Shown here: positions 42,994 to 48,477 of the stretch, in pieces | Numbering within the stretch: position 1 is the first letter of the stretch | Layout of the letters: each line of letters starts with the position of its first letter | Assembly (NCBI GenBank): GCA_028532905.1 | Contig: JAQQAM010000070.1 | Location: 1-48,477, forward strand | From: Spirochaetales bacterium | GTDB taxonomy: Bacteria > Spirochaetota > Spirochaetia > DSM-2461 | Direction: 5' to 3' | Length of the DNA: 48,477 nucleotides | The notes under the pieces: generated by a model | The model's input: the letters and a program-made list of their open reading frames with translations, nothing else | Databases searched by the model: none | Told to the model about the DNA's origin: nothing | Made by a program: the position numbers and the translations under genes

Positions 42994-43334
42994 TTTCGTA
43001 TCTGGCGTCTGCCGCTGTAGTTTGATTCAGAATCCAGAGTTCCCTCTTTATAGTAGCGGAGGTAGGGAATAAGTCCATTCTGAAAGACTGTTTCCTTAAA
43101 GCCCGTAAACTCGGATTTAAAGTCTTTTTTATCATATTCCAGATAATACACCTTCAGATTTGCCGTATCTTCCGTGTCCCGGAATACCCTTTTCTGTACC
43201 CACCAGTCGGGGCACCAGCTTTGAGTCAGAATTATGATTACTCTGGAAGCCGAAGCGAGAATCTTGTCTGAGAATTCGCCGGTTTCCATGGCATATATAC
43301 AATCTTCGTTTGTCAGTTCTTCAATTTTTATCAT
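42978..43334 (-). CDS. Small thioredoxin-fold-like protein with a single active-site cysteine
   Basis: The product has 118 residues. The core reads SRVIIILTQSWCPDWWVQKR, a beta strand followed by WCPDW where thioredoxins have WCxxC, then a beta-alpha region (LKVYYLEYDKKD, GLIPYLRYYKEG) with the cis-Pro-like IPYLRYY position. The second cysteine is replaced by Trp, so disulfide exchange of the normal kind is unlikely; a monothiol or binding role is possible. It overlaps and probably couples to the EamA transporter. Family name not recognised with confidence. Confidence 0.6.
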   Translation of the reverse strand: MIKIEELTNEDCIYAMETGEFSDKILASASRVIIILTQSWCPDWWVQKRVFRDTEDTANLKVYYLEYDKKDFKSEFTGFKETVFQNGLIPYLRYYKEGTLDSESNYSGRRQIRKWLKS

Positions 43335-43502
43335 GCTGCATTATCTCATAAAATAAGAATTTGTAAATGAGTCACGAGTCATGGCAGGGCATAAATCTTA
43401 GTGAATTAGAAGGGATTATGATTCAACGGGGAGCCGGCAGGATCGGAGGGCCGGTGAAAAAGGCATTGACCGATAAACTTTAAAAGAGGAAAATTGAATA
43501 CC
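43335..43502. other. Divergent intergenic region, 43335-43502
   Basis: Between the thioredoxin-like gene and the GntR gene. It contains an imperfect GC-rich hairpin (GCCGGCAGG to GGGCCGG, about 43434-43455) and GACCGATAAA near 43468-43477, which superficially resembles a flagellar-sigma -10 but lacks a matching -35. AAAGAGG (43484-43490) serves the GntR gene. No gene is visible. Confidence 0.35.
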
Positions 43503-44480
43503 ATGAGGCAGAGTACCAAGTACGGCGGCATTATTCAGCATATTCACGGGCTCATTGAACAGGGCCGTCTCCAGCCCGGGGATAAAATCCCTTCCATTTC
43601 GGAAGTAAGCGGTGCCCTTGGTGTTGCCCGGGAGACAGCGGTTAAAGCCTATAAAATACTGAAACAGGAAGGACTGATTGATTCGGTTCCGGGGAAGGGC
43701 TTTTTCCTCCTGACTGACAGAATCAGCAGAGGGGCCAGAATCCTTCTTATTCTCAACAGTTTCAACCCCTATATGCAGGTTCTGTATAATGCCTTTTCTT
43801 CTGCCCTGCCCGAAGGGGTGAGGGCGGATGTTTATTTCCATCACAACAGTTATGACATACTCCGGAGTCTGCTGGAGACCACCCGCAGCCGCTACACCCA
43901 TTGTATCGTGAAACCCTTTCACGGTGATTCTGTCCGGAGGCTTCTGGAAAAACTGGAGCCGGCTAAAACTCTGATCCTGGACCGGGGAGATTACAGACCC
44001 GAAGGCTGTTCCTGGATCTGCCAGGACTTTTCCGAAGGATTCAAAGATGCCCTTTCCGGTCTGGGGAACCGTATTTCTGCCTACGAGAGTTTAAATCTGA
44101 TCAGAGCCCGTAATAATCCCCACCCGGAAGAGTCTTTTGTTGCGTTTAAAGCCTTCTTGTCGGAACAGGCTGTCCCGGGGCAGGTGATAGACGGGTTCAA
44201 TGAGAAGGAAATAAAGAAGGGGGGCGCCTATATCCTTTTGACTGAACAGGATCTGGTATCTCTTCTGTCATTCCTGTCAGAAAAAGGATGGATCCCCGGT
44301 AAGGATGTAGGTATTCTCTCATACAATGATTTTCCCCTCCTCCGGTATGTCTCCGGCGGAATCTCAAGCCTCTCTGTCGATTTCAGACAAATGGGAGAGC
44401 GGGCGGCAGCCTTTCCAGAAGAAAGGGAGGGGATAAAGGATGTTTTGACGCCAGGACTGATCCTCCGCTCATCCTTCTGA
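43503..44480 (+). CDS. GntR-family transcriptional regulator with periplasmic-binding-protein-like effector domain
   Basis: The product has 325 residues from the ATG at 43503; a TTG at 43494 closer to AGAGG is possible. The GntR winged helix is at about 5-70 (IIQHIHGLIEQGRLQPGDKI PSISEV, then ARETAVKAYKILKQEGLI). The C-terminal half is a LacI-type ligand-binding fold rather than the usual UTRA or FadR domain (ARILLILNSFNPYMQVLYNA, then VGILSYNDFPLLRYVSGGI). Such proteins usually respond to sugars. No obvious target operon is adjacent, so it may act at a distance. Confidence 0.82.
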   Translation: MRQSTKYGGIIQHIHGLIEQGRLQPGDKIPSISEVSGALGVARETAVKAYKILKQEGLIDSVPGKGFFLLTDRISRGARILLILNSFNPYMQVLYNAFSSALPEGVRADVYFHHNSYDILRSLLETTRSRYTHCIVKPFHGDSVRRLLEKLEPAKTLILDRGDYRPEGCSWICQDFSEGFKDALSGLGNRISAYESLNLIRARNNPHPEESFVAFKAFLSEQAVPGQVIDGFNEKEIKKGGAYILLTEQDLVSLLSFLSEKGWIPGKDVGILSYNDFPLLRYVSGGISSLSVDFRQMGERAAAFPEEREGIKDVLTPGLILRSSF

Positions 44481-44544
44481 TACCTTCTCTAAAACGGTCT
44501 ATCTTGTTGCTGTTCGGGTATATACTTCCTTAAAAAGCTGGTTT

Positions 44545-44573
44545 TTCACTGGAAAAAGGGTCTATTCTATAGT
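44545..44573 (+). promoter_or_regulatory. Promoter of tsaC
   Basis: TTCACT (44545-44550), 17-base gap, TATAGT (44568-44573), about 30 bases before the tsaC ATG. AAAGGA sits 7 bases upstream of that ATG. Confidence 0.55.
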
Positions 44574-44604
44574 AGTTTGTCTGAGCAGTTTAAAGGACAG
44601 TGAA

Positions 44605-45561
44605 ATGATATACAGCAGCAGCGATGAAAATATAAAAAAAGCCGCAGAGGTGATACTCCAGGGCGGGCTGGTGGCCTTTCCGACGGAGACCGTTTACGGG
44701 CTGGGGGGCAATGCCCTGGACTCCCAGGCTGTGGCACGGATTTTCGAAGCCAAGAAACGCCCCAGCTTTGATCCTCTTATTACCCATATTGCCGACCTGG
44801 AAAAACTGGATGAGCTGGCGGATATCAAGGATCAGCGGATATATGATCTGGCCGAAAAGTTCTGGCCCGGTGCCCTGACCCTCATTGTTCCCAAACGGGA
44901 TATCATTCCCTCTCTTGTGACCTCCGGCCTGGAGACCATGGCAATCCGGATGCCGGACCATCCCATTGCACTGGAACTGATCAGGCTCTCCAGCGGCGCC
45001 GTTGCCGCTCCGTCGGCCAATTCCTTCGGCTACCTGAGTCCCACAGAAGCGAAGCATGTGGAAGAAGATCTGGGTTCACGGATCGATATGGTGCTGGAAG
45101 GGGGCTCCTGCCGGGTCGGTGTAGAATCTACGGTTCTGGATCTGAGCCGGGAGGCTCCTATTATTCTGAGACCCGGCGGTCTGACCCGTAAAGAGATAGA
45201 GGCTGTTCTGGGGCCGGTTGACGTTTTTAACAGAACCACCACATCCCCGACGGCTCCGGGGCAGCTGGAAATGCACTATTCTCCCCGGAAAATCCTCCAT
45301 ATCGTGGATGATCCAGCCCTCGTGAGGGTTCGGCAGAATGCCGGGGCCCTGATCTACAGTGATGCAGTAAAAGGTAACGGGTATGCTGCGGTGGAAGTTC
45401 TGTCACCATCGGCAGATCCCGTTGAAGCGGCCGCCCGGCTGTTTTCAGCTCTCCACTCCCTGGATCAGCAGGATATTGACTGTATCTATGCGGAACGGAT
45501 TCCGGAAGAGGGAATCGGCCGGGCGGTTATGGACAGAATTTACAAAGCTTCAGAGAAGTAG
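44605..45561 (+). CDS. tsaC: L-threonylcarbamoyladenylate synthase (TsaC/Sua5 long form)
   Basis: The product has 318 residues. The N-terminal YrdC-like domain (about 1-205) has GGLVAFPTETVYGLGGNAL, KRPSFDPLITHI, KFWPGALTLIVP and AVAAPSANSFGYLSPT. The C-terminal Sua5 domain ends near residue 318 (GQLEMHYSPRKI), making this the Sua5-type longer enzyme. It makes threonylcarbamoyl-AMP from threonine, bicarbonate and ATP for the universal tRNA t6A37 modification. Cytoplasmic. Confidence 0.93.
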   Translation: MIYSSSDENIKKAAEVILQGGLVAFPTETVYGLGGNALDSQAVARIFEAKKRPSFDPLITHIADLEKLDELADIKDQRIYDLAEKFWPGALTLIVPKRDIIPSLVTSGLETMAIRMPDHPIALELIRLSSGAVAAPSANSFGYLSPTEAKHVEEDLGSRIDMVLEGGSCRVGVESTVLDLSREAPIILRPGGLTRKEIEAVLGPVDVFNRTTTSPTAPGQLEMHYSPRKILHIVDDPALVRVRQNAGALIYSDAVKGNGYAAVEVLSPSADPVEAAARLFSALHSLDQQDIDCIYAERIPEEGIGRAVMDRIYKASEK

Positions 45562-45565
45562 ATCT

Positions 45566-46045
45566 CTAAAGGTCTGCAAGCCAATCCTTTATGCGGGATT
45601 CAGTCAGATCAGACTGGTTGTCCTCATCCAGTGCCAGTCCGATAAACCTGTCGCCCTCCACAGCGGTAGAGCTGTCAAACTCATAGCCTTCAGTGGGCCA
45701 GGCGCCCTTTACTGTTCCCCCGGCTTCTTCTACAGCTGCCTTGAGAGGTGTCATACCGTCTACAAATGAATCGGGATATCCTTCCTGATCACCCAGACCG
45801 AAAATGGCTACTGTCTTTCCGCTGAAGTCCACATCAGACAGAATACTCAGATTTTCTTCCCAGTCATCCTGAAGATCACCGATTCCCCAGGTGGATGTAC
45901 CGAAAATGAGTGTGTCGTACCTATTCAGTTTTTCAGCACTGCAGCCGCTGATGGAAAAAACATCCGCCTCTCCTGCGGCTTTGGCGATCAGCCCGGCGGC
46001 TGCTTCTGTATTTCCTGTGGTGGAACCGAAAATTACTGCTGTCAT
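45566..46045 (-). CDS. Flavodoxin
   Basis: The product has 159 residues. The FMN phosphate loop is GSTTGNTEAAAGLIAKAAG near the N-terminus. Isoalloxazine-binding segments are STWGIGDLQDDW and FGLGDQEGYPDSFVDGM. It is a long-chain-type electron carrier used in place of ferredoxin, often under iron limitation. It is preceded by a DUF2023-like gene on the same strand (21-base gap) that probably belongs to one operon. The 3' end is convergent with tsaC, 4 bases apart. Confidence 0.95.
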   Translation of the reverse strand: MTAVIFGSTTGNTEAAAGLIAKAAGEADVFSISGCSAEKLNRYDTLIFGTSTWGIGDLQDDWEENLSILSDVDFSGKTVAIFGLGDQEGYPDSFVDGMTPLKAAVEEAGGTVKGAWPTEGYEFDSSTAVEGDRFIGLALDEDNQSDLTESRIKDWLADL

Positions 46046-46066
46046 AAAAATCTCCTACTAATAAAT

Positions 46067-46426
46067 CTATATTGCCCTGACGGCATGTTGCCTGTTTAAT
46101 TCCCCGGCGGCTTCCTGGCGTTCCAGAAAACGCAGGCACTGGAGTTTGAGGTCGTATCCCAGGAGGGTTCCCAGTATAAAGTCCTCCTGGTCTGTCAGTT
46201 CGTTCAGTTTTAGAGTGTGGAATCTGTTAAGAACCGAAATGCAGACCTCTTCGCCAAAAAAGACATTGACCTTCTTTGTATTGATTTGATGGAGAATGCA
46301 GGGGATATTTTCCCTTTTCAGTTTCATTTTCACAAACTCAATCTCCTCAACAGGGCAGGTATGAAGGACAAGCCTTCTGAGCCCTTTCTTCAGTTCATAT
46401 ATATGGTGGATAAATACCTGCATCAT
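46067..46426 (-). CDS. DUF2023-like small protein, flavodoxin neighbour
   Basis: The product has 119 residues, predicted alpha/beta (FIHHIYELKKGLRRLVLHT, then VKMKLKRENIPCILHQIN, then VNVFFGEEVCISVLNRF). It resembles the DUF2023 family, which I recall as often encoded beside flavodoxin genes; assignment is from memory and not certain. AGGAG lies 6 bases before the ATG. A role with flavodoxin is suggested by the arrangement only. Confidence 0.6.
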   Translation of the reverse strand: MMQVFIHHIYELKKGLRRLVLHTCPVEEIEFVKMKLKRENIPCILHQINTKKVNVFFGEEVCISVLNRFHTLKLNELTDQEDFILGTLLGYDLKLQCLRFLERQEAAGELNRQHAVRAI

Positions 46427-46455
46427 CCCGGTCTCCTGTATTTTTCTATGGTTGT

Positions 46456-46484
46456 ATTTAACAGTTAGGGATAGCTAATGTCAA
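46456..46484 (-). promoter_or_regulatory. Promoter of the DUF2023-like/flavodoxin operon
   Basis: On the minus strand TTGACA (46484-46479), 17-base gap, TTAAAT (46461-46456). An AT-rich imperfect inverted repeat (about 46484-46502) abuts the -35 and could be an operator for an iron regulator; it does not clearly match a Fur or DtxR box. Confidence 0.55.
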
Positions 46485-46572
46485 TAGTTAATGCGAATTA
46501 ATAGTGAGAAAAATACAGTTCCTGCAGACAGGTATGATATGATGGCTGTACAAAACACCCGGGAGATTCAAT

Positions 46573-47334
46573 ATGACTCTGTATCATCTGATCTTTTTTC
46601 TGACAGCTGTTACGGCTGTATTCATCCAGTCTAAAAGCCGTACCCTTCAGGACCTGCCCGAAGAGCTCATGAACGAAGATCTGCACAACGAGCTGAGCCG
46701 CCTATTAAAGATCCGCCGTTTTATGAGTCCCTTTATTGCCGGTCTGACGGCTCTGCTGATCCTGATGATTACGGCCCGGCATCAACTGTGGAATGAGACC
46801 CTGCCCCGTTTCTTTGTTCCTGTCTGGGCGCTGGCATCCATAGGGGATATCTATATTGAAGGCGCCTATTCCATAGAAGACAAAAAAAAGCAGGAGCGCT
46901 TCTATCTGATCGGTATGATTCTTTTTATGGCCATGACCCTTCTATTAGGCATCGGGCTTATGGTCAATGCCGGTGCTGCCGCTTCGGGACGGATAGCCCG
47001 GATCATCTCCATCGGCCTTCCTGTTCTTCTGGGCATCGGCGCCTTTTTTACAATGAAACTGGATAAGGATACATTGGGACCCATGATTGTCTATGATGTT
47101 GCGGTTTCCGTACTGCTCTGCGGCGGATTGTTTGCCCTGTTTGCCGGACAGTATCAGATGGCCTATATCGGTATGGGATATTTTATTTCCGACTGGCTGG
47201 TGGGGACAAGGGATTTCGGGAAGTGGAAACCTGCCTTTCTGGACAGATGGATCCTGCTGTTTATTCTTCTGATCTACTATTCCATTATGATTCTGTCGGT
47301 GGACGGGGTGCTGAAGCTTGTCCCGGCTGTCTGA
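46573..47334 (+). CDS. YhhN-like integral membrane protein
   Basis: The product has 253 residues with about seven to eight helices. Two family-like signatures, IGDIYIEGAY and YFISDWLVGTRDF, match the duplicated acidic motifs of the YhhN/TMEM86 family, some members of which hydrolyse lysoplasmalogen. GGGAG lies 7 bases before the ATG. The substrate is not known here, and the N-terminal 60 residues are more divergent. Confidence 0.7.
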   Translation: MTLYHLIFFLTAVTAVFIQSKSRTLQDLPEELMNEDLHNELSRLLKIRRFMSPFIAGLTALLILMITARHQLWNETLPRFFVPVWALASIGDIYIEGAYSIEDKKKQERFYLIGMILFMAMTLLLGIGLMVNAGAAASGRIARIISIGLPVLLGIGAFFTMKLDKDTLGPMIVYDVAVSVLLCGGLFALFAGQYQMAYIGMGYFISDWLVGTRDFGKWKPAFLDRWILLFILLIYYSIMILSVDGVLKLVPAV

Positions 47335-47354
47335 TTCCAAGGGGTTGCCTGATT

Positions 47355-48477
47355 CTAATCGGCGGGGCTGAAAATATCCTGTTCCACCCCATCCCAGAAG
47401 ACTCTAATATGTCCGGTTGATTCGGAAATGACTACAGAGGCGACTGGTGCCACCAGAGTTATCCCTAAAGCCGCCGCATGACGGGCTCCCAGACCGGGCT
47501 GCAGTTTTATCTGATGGGGAGGAACCGAGAGGTAGGTTCCTCCTGAATGGATATACCCGTTGTTGCCTATAATGTAGGCGCCGTCAATTTTTGAGAATTC
47601 CTTGATGGTTTCTGACAACCCTGAGTCCAGGATGCTCCTTTCATGCTCCTGCAGGCCTCCGAAGGGATTGATAATCAGCTGCTTGCAGTAGTCTTTTATC
47701 TGTTCATGGTCCCCCACCACAAATATGGTTCCCGCCGGCTTGCCTTCCCGCCCCTGACGGGAGAGTTCGGACGCCAGAGAGATGACCCGGCTGAGTATCT
47801 CCAGGTTTACATCATGGGGTATCCTGTAATTCAGAACACGGGCCTCATCGTACAGATCTTCCGGGATAGAGGATATGGAAATACTGTGGGCCATGGCTTC
47901 AAACTCGAAACCCGAAAGGGCGATAACCACTTCGCCTGTTTCCAGAACTTTCTCGGACCAGAGTTGTTTGAGTATCTCTTTCTGATCCTTGATAAATCCC
48001 TGTACGGGATAAATTTTGTTGAAATAGGGTCTCAGTATATTGGTTCTATCCAGGACTCTGGATTTACTGCTTACCAGTATGGTGTTCCTGTCCTTCAGCC
48101 GCTCCGCCATGGCCATGACCTGAATAAGGGCATTGGAAAACAGAATGATTCTGGCTGCTTTGATCCGGGAGGCCAGCTCTATTGTCTGCTCCAGAAGGGC
48201 ATCGGTGATCATCTCTTTTTCCCGGGAGTGGGTTTTCTCCTTCTGAGACTGGGCGGTCAGAAGAATCTGGGTCATTTCCAGGGCATTTTCCGCTTTGGAC
48301 AGTTTGTCCTGTGTTCCCGGAATCTGCATGATGGAAGCCAGCTCGGACAGAGTGGGAAGGTGCTCTTTCTCATTGCTTACCAGCAGGATGATTATGCTGA
48401 CCCGGTCACCTGCGGTATTCCAGGGAATCCCGTCATGAGAGAAACAGCAGAGGACCTGAGGCGAGACCGCTTCTTTT
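47355..48477 (-). CDS. Diadenylate cyclase (DisA_N domain) with N-terminal PTS EIIA-like segment, cut by the window edge
   Basis: The visible C-terminal part holds a diadenylate-cyclase domain (about 130 residues): DGAYIIGNNGYIHSGGTYL with the DGA motif, and GLGARHAAALGIT where canonical enzymes have RHR. Before it lies a pyruvate-kinase-like alpha/beta domain (RIILFSNALIQVMAMAERL, then VLETGEVVIALSGFE), the arrangement described for DacZ-type cyclases. The first ATG is at 48329, but the frame stays open to the window end. That upstream stretch reads like an EIIA-2 C-terminus (CFSHDGIPWNTAGD, VSIIILLVSN, HLPTLSELASIM). So the gene probably encodes EIIA-like + PK-like + cyclase. c-di-AMP controls potassium and turgor. 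Its stop lies 20 bases from the convergent YhhN-like gene. Confidence 0.85.
   Translation of the reverse strand, partial: KEAVSPQVLCCFSHDGIPWNTAGDRVSIIILLVSNEKEHLPTLSELASIMQIPGTQDKLSKAENALEMTQILLTAQSQKEKTHSREKEMITDALLEQTIELASRIKAARIILFSNALIQVMAMAERLKDRNTILVSSKSRVLDRTNILRPYFNKIYPVQGFIKDQKEILKQLWSEKVLETGEVVIALSGFEFEAMAHSISISSIPEDLYDEARVLNYRIPHDVNLEILSRVISLASELSRQGREGKPAGTIFVVGDHEQIKDYCKQLIINPFGGLQEHERSILDSGLSETIKEFSKIDGAYIIGNNGYIHSGGTYLSVPPHQIKLQPGLGARHAAALGITLVAPVASVVISESTGHIRVFWDGVEQDIFSPAD

Noticed and set aside
43466-43478. Flagellar sigma (sigma-28) promoter before the GntR gene
   Set aside because: GACCGATAAA resembles the -10 but no TAAAG-type -35 is present at the right distance.

Overview
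The window reads as chromosomal DNA of a free-living, saccharolytic, motile spirochaete (Spirochaetota). The evidence is family content, not a database match: a caspase-like protein carrying spirochaete-type 'GIFNM' surface repeats, many signal-peptide proteins with FlgO/CsgG-like and LPP20-like domains, methyl-accepting chemotaxis proteins, and PTS EIIA-type domains fused to non-PTS proteins. Base composition is balanced, genes are dense on both strands, and almost every CDS has a clear GGAGG-type ribosome binding site. I see no rRNA, tRNA, CRISPR array, insertion sequence or phage segment.

Layout. 1-4390 (minus): a secreted-protein fragment cut by the window edge, then an operon reading outer-membrane-type protein > ECF sigma factor > membrane anti-sigma-like protein > caspase-like repeat protein. 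4.6-7.1 kb (minus): amino-acid permease fused to an EIIA domain, and hypoxanthine phosphoribosyltransferase. 7.2-8.9 kb: Cache chemoreceptor. 8.9-10.4 kb: xanthine/uracil-type permease. 10.6-13.1 kb: XRE-cupin regulator with leuC/leuD-type isomerase genes. 13.2-15.7 kb: Lon protease. 15.9-17.9 kb: overlapping LPP20-like lipoprotein and FlgO-like/TPR protein genes. 17.9-21.7 kb: iron module, with DtxR-type repressor and flavin reductase divergent from feoA-feoB and two DtxR-box-like sites between them. 21.7-24.0 kb: acyltransferase, a helical exported protein and a frameshifted lipoprotein gene. 24.1-30.0 kb: LacI regulator, binding protein, two ABC permeases and a sucrose-phosphorylase-family enzyme; three copies of one operator link them. 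30.0-33.6 kb: MFS transporter and the kbl-tdh threonine-degradation operon. 33.7-39.1 kb: second chemoreceptor, GH1 beta-glucosidase with a divergent AraC regulator, and a second FlgO-like protein. 39.2-42.1 kb: split transketolase and a glycerate-dehydrogenase-like enzyme. 42.1-48.5 kb: EamA transporter, thioredoxin-like protein, GntR regulator, tsaC, DUF2023-like/flavodoxin pair, YhhN-like membrane protein and a diadenylate cyclase.

How the parts fit. Two carbohydrate modules (glucoside uptake with phosphorolysis, and beta-glucoside hydrolysis) feed glycolysis. The split transketolase and hydroxyacid dehydrogenase connect pentose and hydroxypyruvate or glycerate metabolism. Kbl-Tdh degrades threonine. 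Iron uptake is locally regulated. Two proteins carry EIIA-type domains: the amino-acid permease at 4.6-6.4 kb, and the diadenylate cyclase at the right edge, whose reading frame runs open past its apparent start into an EIIA-like segment. Together they suggest PTS-derived sensory input to amino-acid transport and c-di-AMP signalling. That fusion and the sigma/anti-sigma/caspase operon are the most notable systems here.
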